Assembly (NCBI RefSeq): GCF_002727065.1
Contig: NZ_PDVP01000020.1
Location: 22,090 to 86,089, forward strand
Source of the DNA: Zhengella mangrovi
GTDB lineage: Bacteria > Pseudomonadota > Alphaproteobacteria > Rhizobiales > Rhizobiaceae
Direction of reading: 5' to 3'
Length of the DNA: 64,000 nt
Positions within the stretch are counted from its first letter, which is position 1, and the number at the start of each line of letters is the position of its first letter. The position numbers and the translations under genes are program-made. A model generated the notes under the pieces. The model made no database searches, was not told where the DNA came from, and was given only the letters and a program-made list of their open reading frames with translations. This document shows positions 42,748 through 51,125 of the stretch, one piece after another.

Positions 42748-42993
42748 TCATGTGCCGCTGCCTTGGCCGGGATCAGCAGGCCGAAGCCGGTGCAGCGCAA
42801 TCAGGACATCGATAAGCTGGACGGCGAGCGCAAGGCGCTCGCGCATCGGCAGAATGGTGCCGATGGCGAGATTGCGATTGTTCTCGACCGTCATCGCTTC
42901 GAGAGCGAGCGTTGCCTCATGGGAGAGCCCGAAACACTGATCGCTCAAGAGCTGCAAGTGATGGACGAGGGTCTGATCATTTGGACTCAGCAT
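42748..42993 (-). CDS. Small hypothetical protein (last gene of methylase cluster)
   Basis: An 81-residue helical protein: QTLVHHLQLLSDQCFGLSHEATLALEAMTVENNRNLAIGT. It overlaps the upstream stop by seven bases and is transcribed in the same direction as the DNA methylase, so it belongs to the same operon. No domain is recognised. Confidence 0.6.
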   Translation of the reverse strand: MLSPNDQTLVHHLQLLSDQCFGLSHEATLALEAMTVENNRNLAIGTILPMRERLALAVQLIDVLIALHRLRPADPGQGSGT

Positions 42994-43172
42994 GGCGTCG
43001 CCTCTTCTTCGCTCCGATCGGACTCGCTGACAAAGGCGAAGCCGTTTTCGGCAGCGAGCTTTTCGAGCGCCGGCAGACAGGCGAGATAGACCTCGTCATT
43101 GGCAAAGCGGGCGACGGCTTCTGAGTACCAATTGTCGGTCTCGAAGAAGACATGGATGGGAAGGCGCTTCAT
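42987..43172 (-). CDS. Small hypothetical protein
   Basis: A 61-residue protein (MKRLPIHVFFETDNWYSEAV, ending in an acidic SESDRSEEEATPC). The start at 43172 overlaps the methylase stop by four bases; the end overlaps the next gene by seven. It is likely a real member of the four-gene overlapping set. Function is unknown. Confidence 0.65.
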   Translation of the reverse strand: MKRLPIHVFFETDNWYSEAVARFANDEVYLACLPALEKLAAENGFAFVSESDRSEEEATPC

Positions 43173-43798
43173 TGCACACCGCCCTTCCCGGCGTAAGGCG
43201 CCGTCGACAGCCAGTGAAAGGTGGTCGTGACCTTGGGCACTTGATCCCAGACCATCCAGCAATAGCGATGGCGCCGCGTATAGGGACCGGCTTGGCCCGG
43301 ATCCCCATTGGGATAGCAGACACAGTGATCAAGCGCGTAGATGCGGGCGGGTGGCCTGGCCAGATAGCTGAAATGGCGCGCCGGATCACACAGGCTCGAC
43401 AGGTTGAGGAGCATGGCGACCTTGCCGCCGGTCTTGGCGGTGATGCTGAGCGCCTGGCGGACGAAGCGGTCGGCAAGCCCGCGGCCATAAGGCGGATTGG
43501 TCACGATATGCTTGGCGCGCGGGGTGTCGGATTTCAGGAAATCGCGACCGGCTTCACCATAGCCGTAATCGGCGAGATCCGTGGCGACAACCTCGTATCC
43601 GGCGGCTTCGCATTCGCGGGCGATCGCGCCGTCTCCGCAGGCAGGTTCCCAGATAGAGCCATCGAAGCGTTCGGCGGCAAGCAGCGCGCGGATCGCTTCA
43701 GGCGGGGTCGGATAGAATTCGAACGGCGCGCGGCGGTTCGAAATGCGTCCGTCCGCCCGGAAGGGCAGACGGCTTGAGTGGGCGAAGGCTGCTCTCAT
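43169..43798 (-). CDS. Orphan class I SAM-dependent DNA methyltransferase
   Basis: A 209-residue methylase. FEFYPTPPEAIRALL precedes SAM motif I, WEPACGDGAIA, the acidic loop VVATDLAD, and catalytic NPPY in IVTNPPYGRG. The form resembles small adenine-type methylases found on phages and mobile elements, with no restriction partner nearby. It could protect the element's DNA from host restriction together with ArdC. The start at 43798 overlaps the upstream stop (ATGA); the longer frame to 43924 is spurious. Confidence 0.88.
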   Translation of the reverse strand: MRAAFAHSSRLPFRADGRISNRRAPFEFYPTPPEAIRALLAAERFDGSIWEPACGDGAIARECEAAGYEVVATDLADYGYGEAGRDFLKSDTPRAKHIVTNPPYGRGLADRFVRQALSITAKTGGKVAMLLNLSSLCDPARHFSYLARPPARIYALDHCVCYPNGDPGQAGPYTRRHRYCWMVWDQVPKVTTTFHWLSTAPYAGKGGVQ

Positions 43799-44040
43799 GC
43801 GAAACCTCGCTCTGAAGCGTCCTGGGCTTCGACTTCGGTGATGAAGAGCACGCCTTCGTGGCGGGTCAACTCGACGGGGATGTGATCGAAGCGGATGATG
43901 CCGCCGCCGGCCTTGCGTGGCCATACGGAGGCGACCTCCCGGGCGCTGCCCAGCTGGTCGTTGCCCTTCTCATCTTGTCCGATGATGCGGGCAAAGCTGA
44001 TGCGATGCGTCGGACGATTGGTCTGGCGATTGTTTTTCAT
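43795..44040 (-). CDS. Small hypothetical protein upstream of the methylase
   Basis: An 81-residue protein starting MKNNRQTNRPTHRISFARIIGQDEKGND. The sequence IIGQDEKGNDQLGSAREVASVWPRKAGGGIIRFDHIPVEL is strand-rich, like a small OB- or SH3-type domain, but the family is not recognised. It is the first of four overlapping minus-strand genes and shares a 325-base intergenic region with the coupling protein gene. Confidence 0.65.
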   Translation of the reverse strand: MKNNRQTNRPTHRISFARIIGQDEKGNDQLGSAREVASVWPRKAGGGIIRFDHIPVELTRHEGVLFITEVEAQDASERGFA

Positions 44041-44365
44041 GGATTGTCTCCTTTGGTTTGAGAGTTGCGGGCTGAACCATTCAGCCCATGCGCTTGGACT
44101 TTGCAGACGTTTCAGCCGGGGACTGTCCTGCCCAACACGGTCGGGCGCCAGCCCGAGTGGTGCGGGCCGGGCATGGACAGAGCGGCACGCGGTCCGCGGC
44201 GCGTCTGCGACAAGCACATGGCAAAGGATGAATGGCGTTCGCTCCGCGCGAAAATCAGCATCGGGAGAGAAGCGAAAATACGCGCAAAGACGGGCAAACA
44301 GGCGTCATTGCCTCAATCGCGAGCGGCATCGATCGTGGATAGCGACAATGAACAGGAGCGCTTCC
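44041..44365. other. Divergent promoter region, no supported gene
   Basis: These 325 bases separate divergent genes. A possible frame within them runs into the coupling gene in another phase and has no good start. The region should hold promoters for the methylase cluster and the coupling-protein operon; AGGAG at 44354-44358 is the site for the latter. Confidence 0.5.
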
Positions 44366-45916
44366 ATGGGAGTATTCGACGACATTCCGCGCGGGGTTTC
44401 TGAGCGACGCGGCCGCGAACAGAGACTGGAAGATCAGGCCATGCCATCGGCGGGCTTCATGCCGTTGGCGCCCTTGCGCAACCCCAGGAGCTTGAGCTTC
44501 GAACCGGGCAAGATCTTGCTTGGGGCAAGCGAGGCGGAGATCGAAGTGAGGCGTCTGCCATCCGATGAGATCGATGCCCATGCGCTTGGCGGCAATCTGA
44601 TCGGTGCGGGCGATGATCGCCATTGTGTGACGACGGCCGGCACGCGCGGCGGCAAGGGGCGTTCGGTGATCGTGCCGACCTTGTTAAGCTATGCCGGGTC
44701 GGTTGTGGTGTTCGACCCGAAGGGCGAATTGGCGAGCATTACCGCTCGCTATCGCGCCGAGACACTCGGCCAGGATGTCCATGTCCTCGATCCTTTTGGC
44801 GTGACGACGGGGCCGGCCGCGCGCATGCGGTCCCGCTATAATTTTCTTGCACCGCTCTCGCCAGACAATCCGAGCCTGATCGAGGATACCGGCCTTCTTT
44901 CCGATGGCTGTGTCGTACCTGCCGAAGGCGGCAAGGACCCGCATTGGGATGAAAGCGCGCGCAATATCATTGAGGGCTTGATCCAGCACGTCGTGACCTT
45001 TGACGGCTATCGAGAACGCCGCAGCCTGGCGACCGTTCGCGATCTCCTTGCCTTCAGGGATGAAGTGATCGCGACGGGAGGAAGTGCCAAGCCCGTCAAT
45101 CGGTTGCGTGCAGAGATGGAGGCCAATGATGCGCTTGACGGTATCGTCGCAGACGCAGCCGAAGATTTCTTTTCCAAGCCGGATGATGAGCGCGGATCGG
45201 TCCTGTCGACGGCCCGGCGGCATCTGAAATTCCTGTCCTATCCGGCCATCCGGGAGAATGTCTCGGGCCATGATCTCGACCTGGCCGATATCAAGCGCAA
45301 GCCGACCACCGTCTATCTGTGCTTGCCGGCGATGCGCATGGGAACGTGTAATCGCTGGGTCCGGCTCTTCATCAATCAGACCCTTGCCGCCTTCGAACGC
45401 GAGCGCCGGAGACCGCCGATCCCGGTCCTGATGATCCTCGATGAATTTGCCGTGCTCGGCCACATGAAAACCGTCGAGGATGCGGCGGGACAGGTTGCCG
45501 GCTTTGGCGTCCGGCTCTGGCCGATCATCCAGGATCTGGGTCAGTTGAAGACGCTCTATCGCGATCGCTGGCAGAGCTTCATGGCCAATGCCGGGGTGCT
45601 GCAATTCTTTGCCAACAATGACGTGACGACGCTGGAATGGATCTCGAAGCGATTGGGCACGACCAGTCTGATTGTCGCCAACCAATCGGAAGTCGGCGAT
45701 CAGGACCGCACCTCGACCGGCCGGATGGGACAGAACTGGTCGCTGCAGACACGCGAATTAATGACGCTGGAGGAAGTTGGCCGTTTCTTTGCCCGCGACG
45801 ACCCGGAGCAGCGCCAGCTGGTGCTGATTGCCGGCAAGGACCCGATCATCTGCCAGCGGATCAAATATGATTCCCATGCCTATTTCAGGGGGCGGTTCGA
45901 TGCGTCCGACCTCTAA
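44366..45916 (+). CDS. traG: TraG/VirD4-family coupling protein lacking a membrane domain
   Basis: A 516-residue T4CP. Walker A is TAGTRGGKGRSVIVP (Gly-Lys at 97-98 in AGTRGGKGRS, residues 91-100), FDPKGE follows, and Walker B is LMILDEFAVLGH; the late segment WPIIQDLGQLKTLYRDRWQSF is typical of TraG. Normal VirD4/TraG proteins have two N-terminal membrane helices, but none are visible before residue 90. The start at 44366 follows AGGAG. It links the relaxase-DNA complex to a secretion channel. The small two-helix protein encoded next could anchor it. Confidence 0.92.
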   Translation: MGVFDDIPRGVSERRGREQRLEDQAMPSAGFMPLAPLRNPRSLSFEPGKILLGASEAEIEVRRLPSDEIDAHALGGNLIGAGDDRHCVTTAGTRGGKGRSVIVPTLLSYAGSVVVFDPKGELASITARYRAETLGQDVHVLDPFGVTTGPAARMRSRYNFLAPLSPDNPSLIEDTGLLSDGCVVPAEGGKDPHWDESARNIIEGLIQHVVTFDGYRERRSLATVRDLLAFRDEVIATGGSAKPVNRLRAEMEANDALDGIVADAAEDFFSKPDDERGSVLSTARRHLKFLSYPAIRENVSGHDLDLADIKRKPTTVYLCLPAMRMGTCNRWVRLFINQTLAAFERERRRPPIPVLMILDEFAVLGHMKTVEDAAGQVAGFGVRLWPIIQDLGQLKTLYRDRWQSFMANAGVLQFFANNDVTTLEWISKRLGTTSLIVANQSEVGDQDRTSTGRMGQNWSLQTRELMTLEEVGRFFARDDPEQRQLVLIAGKDPIICQRIKYDSHAYFRGRFDASDL

Positions 45917-46544
45917 GATCATCGTTGACGAGATTGCGCCGCGCAGGACGCGCATTGCGATCAGTTACCGGACGCCGGCCTGGAGCCGCGCCATGGCGGC
46001 ATCGGCGCATGGCCTGCGCAATCTGATCTGGCTGGCCGGCTCGGTGCTCGCGATACGGGCCGCCTATGTCGGACAGATCGAGATGACCTGGCCCAAACAG
46101 ATGGTCGTCGTCACGCTCGCTTCGACCGGCGCCTATGTGGTCGGAGAAGCGTTGCGACAGAGCTTGATCTGGTTCTGGGAGCGCGGCCACGGACCGCATG
46201 TCGCTGTCGTTGCGGACATCACACCTGATCGAATCGTGGTGGAGGATGGCAATCGGACGGTCGTGTTGGACCGGGTGGATTCGTTGACGGTAACGGCGCT
46301 GCCGCATCGCATGGGGCGCCGGGAAGAGCGCGACGAACGGCGCAAGGATCCCGATATCGGCTATGCCTATCGCGACGCGTTCGAGGTCTGGCTACAGATG
46401 GGGCACCGCTTCGAGCGCCTGGCCTCGGTCGCTAGCGAAGCCGATGCGCGCGCCATTGTCCGCCATGTCCAGGAGGCTGATGCCAGGGCGGTCCGAACGG
46501 CCCAGCAACAGGATGCGCTGCACCGCCGCGCACCGGTCTTCTAG
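45900..46544 (+). CDS. Two-helix membrane protein, possible anchor of the coupling protein
   Basis: A 214-residue protein overlapping the coupling gene by 17 bases. Two membrane segments lie at about residues 38-58 (GLRNLIWLAGSVLAIRAAYV) and 66-86 (KQMVVVTLASTGAYVVGEAL); the rest is cytoplasmic, with VVADITPDRIVVEDGNRTVV and an acidic/basic helical C-terminus. It could supply the membrane domain missing from the TraG-like protein. No family was recognised, so this is inference from order, overlap and topology. Confidence 0.7.
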   Translation: MRPTSKIIVDEIAPRRTRIAISYRTPAWSRAMAASAHGLRNLIWLAGSVLAIRAAYVGQIEMTWPKQMVVVTLASTGAYVVGEALRQSLIWFWERGHGPHVAVVADITPDRIVVEDGNRTVVLDRVDSLTVTALPHRMGRREERDERRKDPDIGYAYRDAFEVWLQMGHRFERLASVASEADARAIVRHVQEADARAVRTAQQQDALHRRAPVF

Positions 46545-46553
46545 AGGCCCGCC

Positions 46554-46976
46554 ATGCAGGACAAACCATCGGGCAATCTGAGCTTTTTTCTTGCCGTGCT
46601 GTTCTTCATCCTGGCGTGGTGGATGGCGCCCGGCGACGGCGATCGTTATGACGGCAATGTTCTGATTGCGGGCCTGTTCGGCCTCGTCGGACTTGGCCAT
46701 ACGGCGCAGGGGTGGCGTCATGCGGTGCACCACCCCTCCCCGTTCCACTCTCCACTCGGCCGTCTTTTGTGGGCCTTGCGACCACGGGCCTGGATGGTGG
46801 CCTGGGCGATGATCGTCGCCGGCATCTGGATCTTCGGCAAGCCGCATATCCTGTTTGACTATCCGGTCGGCTATCCGGGCACCTGCACCTATCTGGGATG
46901 GGATGGTTTCAGACAGGTTGGCGGACAAGGCTTGGGGCCACGCGGGGGCTGTCCGCTCATTAGTATGCTTCCCTAG
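46554..46976 (+). CDS. Small membrane protein of the transfer region
   Basis: A 140-residue protein with three hydrophobic segments at about residues 8-24 (NLSFFLAVLFFILAWWMA), 36-52 and 79-95 (WMVAWAMIVAGIWIFG). It follows the previous gene by nine bases and belongs to the same rightward operon. No domain is recognised. A terminator-like stem follows it. Confidence 0.7.
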   Translation: MQDKPSGNLSFFLAVLFFILAWWMAPGDGDRYDGNVLIAGLFGLVGLGHTAQGWRHAVHHPSPFHSPLGRLLWALRPRAWMVAWAMIVAGIWIFGKPHILFDYPVGYPGTCTYLGWDGFRQVGGQGLGPRGGCPLISMLP

Positions 46977-47004
46977 CTCGGGCAAGTGAACTCACAAGAA
47001 GAAA

Positions 47005-47046
47005 GCCGCAATAATTATTGCGCCCTTAAAGTTGCGGCATTTTTTT
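47005..47046 (+). terminator. Rho-independent-like terminator after the coupling-protein operon
   Basis: GCCGCAA at 47005-47011 pairs with TTGCGGC at 47032-47038, followed by ATTTTTTT. The loop is about 20 bases. It lies 29 bases after the stop of the small membrane protein and would end the operon that starts at 44366. Confidence 0.65.
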
Positions 47047-47099
47047 GGTCATGGTAATTCTGAGGCATGCCCCACCCGATCAATTCAGGCAAGAGCGCC

Positions 47100-48185
47100 A
47101 TGGCGAAGACAAACGAGAGTGATGCGACATCCGATGAGGCAGCCAGTAGCGAAGAGATAAGGTCAAGGCTTCGCAGCCTGTCCGGGTGGTTCGAAACGCT
47201 TCCCCACCGTGATCTAATGATCTTCGCGGATACGATTTCCTATCTGATCCGGCATGGGGTGCCGGAAGCGCTCTTGGTCCGCTTGGCCGAAAAATACCAG
47301 GATCACTCGGGTCGTCAGCCACGGAGCAAGGCGATGGAGATGGTCAGGTCCGTTCATGCGCGCCTGGCGGCCCTGTTCAAAGTTCTCGATGGCGTCTCGC
47401 CCGTCGTGGCGAGCGTTGATGACGAGTTGCGTGTTCTGGAGGCGGTAGCCAAGGCGGAATTTCCAAAATCGAACCGTTTCATCATCGCCGCCGAGCTCGG
47501 TATGGCGCAGGGCGAGGCGCATGCCATCATCGCCCAGCTGCTGGATCTCGGGCTGCTGCGGATCGTGTCTATAGATGGCGTCTTGCAGCTCGCGCTGCCG
47601 AAATCGCGCCGCGGACTGGATACCTATGTTCGGAGCCGAAACGGCTTTGATCCGGTCCGCCACGGAAATTTGCTTCATAAAAGCTTTTACAGTAATAATA
47701 AGAAGATTGAATTACTTCAAAATGATAATCTAGATATTGAATATATGGAACATGATGAAATACTGGAATCGATTAAAAAACTCGATGCCAATCGCAAGAC
47801 GCTGGTTGAAGCCTATCTGAAAGCCCTGACCGCGGATCAGAAGATTTCTGAAAACCTGATACCGACGACACCGCCGGGCGACCGATATTATGGTGGCCAT
47901 AATGTCGACGGGCCGATCGTCGAGTTCATTCAGCTTGTCTATGGCCATCTTCTTGACGGTGTCAGCTTCGGACGCGTGGAACTGCGCGCTTGCGATCCAA
48001 AGGCATACAGTGCGCTGAACGCTCATGAGGCCCGGTATGGCAAGGTGCCGCTGGAGCGGTTGAACCTGCCCACTTTGGCAGAAAAGAACGATGCGCTCGT
48101 TGCGGGATTGACCAAGCAGCAGATTACGGCGGCCAGCACGGTCGCGCGATCGCGACGCGGACGTGAGCGCGAACCCGGAGCGTAG
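47100..48185 (+). CDS. Hypothetical protein of the element backbone
   Basis: A 361-residue protein. The middle (AVAKAEFPKSNRFIIAAELGMAQGEAHAIIAQLLDLGLLRI) looks like a winged helix, after an N-terminal helical domain; the region near residues 205-230 (NNKKIELLQNDNLDIEYM) is AT-rich in its DNA. The C-terminus is basic. A start 33 bases earlier (47067) is possible. It could be a DNA-binding regulator, but no family is recognised. Confidence 0.65.
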   Translation: MAKTNESDATSDEAASSEEIRSRLRSLSGWFETLPHRDLMIFADTISYLIRHGVPEALLVRLAEKYQDHSGRQPRSKAMEMVRSVHARLAALFKVLDGVSPVVASVDDELRVLEAVAKAEFPKSNRFIIAAELGMAQGEAHAIIAQLLDLGLLRIVSIDGVLQLALPKSRRGLDTYVRSRNGFDPVRHGNLLHKSFYSNNKKIELLQNDNLDIEYMEHDEILESIKKLDANRKTLVEAYLKALTADQKISENLIPTTPPGDRYYGGHNVDGPIVEFIQLVYGHLLDGVSFGRVELRACDPKAYSALNAHEARYGKVPLERLNLPTLAEKNDALVAGLTKQQITAASTVARSRRGREREPGA

Positions 48186-48364
48186 CGTTTCGTAAACCTG
48201 ACAATATTTATGCCGGAATTTTTTTACCGACATAATTGACACTCTGAAAATAACACAGGAATATGGGCCTGCTGGTAGCCCCAGCGTGAGCGTAGCGCGC
48301 GCCATGCTCTCTGTTTCAACCGCCTGCCGCACCGATCGGCAGGCAAGCAGGGAGTTCCACCATC

Positions 48365-49693
48365 ATGGCCTACACCCCTCCGGTCGACGATGCGGCCGAA
48401 ACCCATGCGGCGCCCGGCGGCCTGCCGGAAAAGCCAAAGCGGTCTGTCGAACAAGTCGCGATCACCCTCCTCTCTCTTCTCGGCGCAGGCGCTTTTGCGC
48501 TTGCTCTGCCCAGTCTGATCAGTGATCGCGGCCCGGGCGGCTACGGCAAGATCATCGTGATTGCCCTCGGCGCCGGCCTGGTCTCGTTCACAATCAATTA
48601 TCTCGCGCTCGAGACCGGGACCATTCAGGCGTCGCGAGGCTATCTGACGAGCCGCCTGTTCAGCCTGGTGTCGATCCTGTTTGTCGGCTCCTCACTCGCG
48701 TGCGCCACCTATGCCGGATTTTCCATCAGGGACGTGGAGGCACTCAGCCTCGCGCAGCATGCGCAGGTGGTTGGCAGCGTCGTCGCCGACCGCAATCGCC
48801 GGGCGGTCGAGGCCAACCAGACAGATGCCGGGCTGCAGACCATCGAATCAGGATTAAGCCAGCACCTGAACGGCGAACTGACGAACGCAACCATCAGCGG
48901 CAAGACGCCGGGACCGGGACCGATCACCCGGCTTCTGGAAGAAAAGCTTGCGCAGGCACGAGACATACGAGCGGCCAAACAGCAAGGCGAAGCAAGGCGC
49001 GTAGCCGCCGTTGCCACGATCAATCGGCTGATGACACGCTATCGCAACCTCTTGGCAGACCGCACGATCGATATCCATGAGCGCCGGCGCGATCTCCAGG
49101 GCATTCACATGGAAATCGCCCAGCAGATTGCGATCCTCGATGAAGCCCAGCCCGTCGCACTGATGAAAGCCTATGCCGATGAGCTCAAGCGCGGCGTCGA
49201 CATCCCCGGCCGCCCAGAGGTCACGGCCCGACTGAATGCAATCCTTGCCGGCTATGGTGTGTCACTGAGCAACCTTCTGGATCATGACGCCGAAGCGCCA
49301 GCCCCCATGCCCAGGTATCCGAGCGAAGTCGGTGTCGTCGAAACATTGAACTACGTCGGTCATTTCTGGCCTCTCGCAGCGGTTGTCATCTGTATCGAAC
49401 TCCTCGTTCCGGTCAGCGTCTGGCTCTATGCGAGCAATGGACACCATTGGGGCCGGTTTACGCGGGAGCATCAGCAGCAGGCTGCTGCGGACGGTCCGGC
49501 AACACAGATGCCAGCTGTCACACCGGCAGACACTGCGCCTGCACGTCCAACGGCATGGCGCAGCCATGACCTTGCCGATGACGCCTTGATTGGAGCGCAT
49601 CCACACCCCCACGCGACACGGGCGCGGCAGGCCAATGGCCGCGCCGGCAAGACCGGGGCCTCCAGCGACAGGGAGGGGCATGATGATCGGTGA
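48365..49693 (+). CDS. Membrane protein with cytoplasmic or periplasmic coiled-coil domain
   Basis: A 442-residue protein. Membrane segments lie at about residues 28-52, 60-82, 97-118 and 335-360. Between the third and fourth lies about 200 residues of helical, charged sequence (LLEEKLAQARDIRAAKQQGEARRVAAVATINRLMTRYRN) likely to form a coiled coil. The last 80 residues are Pro/Ala/His-rich and disordered. It is the first gene of a set that runs to the excisionase gene. A mating-bridge or partner-recognition role is plausible but unproven. Confidence 0.7.
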   Translation: MAYTPPVDDAAETHAAPGGLPEKPKRSVEQVAITLLSLLGAGAFALALPSLISDRGPGGYGKIIVIALGAGLVSFTINYLALETGTIQASRGYLTSRLFSLVSILFVGSSLACATYAGFSIRDVEALSLAQHAQVVGSVVADRNRRAVEANQTDAGLQTIESGLSQHLNGELTNATISGKTPGPGPITRLLEEKLAQARDIRAAKQQGEARRVAAVATINRLMTRYRNLLADRTIDIHERRRDLQGIHMEIAQQIAILDEAQPVALMKAYADELKRGVDIPGRPEVTARLNAILAGYGVSLSNLLDHDAEAPAPMPRYPSEVGVVETLNYVGHFWPLAAVVICIELLVPVSVWLYASNGHHWGRFTREHQQQAAADGPATQMPAVTPADTAPARPTAWRSHDLADDALIGAHPHPHATRARQANGRAGKTGASSDREGHDDR

Positions 49694-50162
49694 TCTCGAT
49701 ATTCTCCCCAAGGCTCTGGTCCTGCCGGTGCTCGCCTATGGCGCCCTGTCCTGGATCCTGGGCGATGTGTTTTCGGACAGGATCGCCGCCCAGATCCATG
49801 TCCCGGCCTGCATCGCGGGCCGGACAGCCGGGATCGCCCGACCCGAATTCGATGTCGCGCGGCGTGAGGAGACGGCGCGTCAGATCCTGCGCGAGATGCT
49901 GAACGCGACCCCCGGCCTGTCTGACATTCCTGGCATCGAGGCGCTGTCGCGCCTCGCTACCGAGCCAGAGGCTGCGCGCATCTCCGCGTCGCTGCGCGAT
50001 CGATGCGCATGCCTGGCCGAGGCGGCTCGAAAGGAGACGCGGACCGACCACGCGATCTGGGTCGCCACTCTGCGGTTCTATGAACCGTCGGGCGTCCGGA
50101 ATTTCGAGGGGGTCATGGCCCGGATCGCCCAATCCGGCCTATGCGGGAGGGGCAGGCCATGA
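49680..50162 (+). CDS. Hypothetical protein with one membrane segment
   Basis: A 160-residue protein beginning MMIGDLDILPKALVLPVLAYGALSWILGDVF, a hydrophobic N-terminus that may be a membrane anchor, then a helical and partly acidic region with two cysteines (RDRCACLAEAARK). It overlaps the preceding gene by 14 bases and the next by four. No domain is recognised. Confidence 0.65.
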   Translation: MMIGDLDILPKALVLPVLAYGALSWILGDVFSDRIAAQIHVPACIAGRTAGIARPEFDVARREETARQILREMLNATPGLSDIPGIEALSRLATEPEAARISASLRDRCACLAEAARKETRTDHAIWVATLRFYEPSGVRNFEGVMARIAQSGLCGRGRP

Positions 50163-50563
50163 GCGATGCACCTATTTGCTGGCAGCGCGGCTCCTGCAGC
50201 GTGACGAGCGAAGCCGTCAGGACACGCTTTGTGTCGATCGCGCTCGCCGACATCGACCTGGTCCAATTGCGGCTGCCACTTGCCGCCGCAACGTTTGCCG
50301 GAGCAATCGGCACGTCGTTTCTGGCCCTGCGCTTCCGTGATGTTGCCACCGCGCCGGAGCTTCTCGCCCTGCTCGGCCTTGGCTGGGGCGCGGCGCTTCT
50401 GGGCATCGTCACGGCGCAGCTGAAGCTATCCAGCTACAGCATTCATGGCGTGACGATCCTGCTGCCGATCTGGCGGGCAATCGCCATGCGCCGGGCCATC
50501 GACGAGACGCTGAGCCGTCAGCGCCCCTCGCTCATCCACGACCACAGAAGGAGGACCGCATGA
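50159..50563 (+). CDS. Small membrane protein
   Basis: A 134-residue protein starting at ATG 50159 inside the previous stop (ATGA). Two membrane segments are visible around residues 45-63 (LPLAAATFAGAIGTSFLAL) and 72-92 (ELLALLGLGWGAALLGIVTAQ). The N-terminal half includes CWQRGSCSV. It is likely part of a small membrane complex with its neighbours. Confidence 0.65.
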   Translation: MSDAPICWQRGSCSVTSEAVRTRFVSIALADIDLVQLRLPLAAATFAGAIGTSFLALRFRDVATAPELLALLGLGWGAALLGIVTAQLKLSSYSIHGVTILLPIWRAIAMRRAIDETLSRQRPSLIHDHRRRTA

Positions 50564-50589
50564 AACATCGCCATTTCCATCCGATCTGA
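50560..50589 (+). CDS. Nine-codon His-rich mini-ORF
   Basis: MKHRHFHPI is encoded directly after a strong AAGGAGG site and overlaps the previous stop by four bases. It may be a leader peptide for the excisionase-like gene 40 bases downstream, or simply chance. Only its position and ribosome site support it. Confidence 0.3.
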   Translation: MKHRHFHPI

Positions 50590-50628
50590 CGGCCTTTTCG
50601 AAATGTGACACTTGAAGGAGAACTCACC

Positions 50629-50895
50629 ATGTCCGACTACCCTGCCCCATCAACCGGCAATTCTCCCAGGCCCGCAGCCCGCACAAGGCCCGAACATGAA
50701 TGGCTGACGACACCGGAGGCCGCCCATTTCCTGCGTCTTTCGGCCCGCACGCTCGAACGGTTTCGTGTCGAGGGAACCGGACCGATCTATACCAAGGCCG
50801 GTCCCGGCAAGCGCTCACGCGTTCTCTATCATCGCGAAGCTCTGATCGCCTGGCTGACAGGCGCACAACATGAAAGCACTGCCGATTATGCCTGA
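50629..50895 (+). CDS. Excisionase-like helix-turn-helix protein
   Basis: An 88-residue protein. WLTTPEAAHFLRLSARTLERFRVEGTGP and RSRVLYHREALIAWL match the HTH_17/MerR-like fold of excisionases and AlpA-type regulators. The start at 50629 has a GAAGGAG site. It is the last gene of the element backbone before the LysR gene and should assist excision with the integrase, although the two genes are at opposite ends. An ordinary transcriptional regulator is the alternative. Confidence 0.8.
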   Translation: MSDYPAPSTGNSPRPAARTRPEHEWLTTPEAAHFLRLSARTLERFRVEGTGPIYTKAGPGKRSRVLYHREALIAWLTGAQHESTADYA

Positions 50896-50936
50896 TCAAA
50901 ACAGTGATACGGCCTCAGGGGAGCCGTCCAAATACG

Positions 50937-50964
50937 GCGCCCGCAGCAAGTCCGCTGCGGGCGC
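50937..50964. terminator. Strong stem-loop downstream of the excisionase gene
   Basis: GCGCCCGCAGC-AAGTCC-GCTGCGGGCGC is a perfect 11-bp stem, 41 bases after the stop. No U-tract follows, so it may be a terminator, an mRNA 3' end or a recombination-related structure at the edge of the element. Confidence 0.5.
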
Positions 50965-51125
50965 GTTCGATTGCGGATCATCCCTTCGGGAACGGATCAT
51001 ACCCGACTGTCTGGTCAAAGCGACAACAGGCTGGACCCCGAGGGAGTTATTCATATCAATGCCGAGCAGCACCCAAGAACCGGCAATGAAGGGTTGCTAT
51101 TGATTGAAGGCCCGCTCGCCTTTCT

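Noticed and set aside
42413..42940. Plus-strand frames across 42.4-42.9 kb
   Set aside because: They lack a good start and overlap the better supported minus-strand genes; composition is Arg-rich, as in shadow frames.
50896..51125. Right attachment site (attR) between the excisionase gene and the LysR gene
   Set aside because: No match to the dusA start sequence was found here or further right, so the right end of the element could not be placed.
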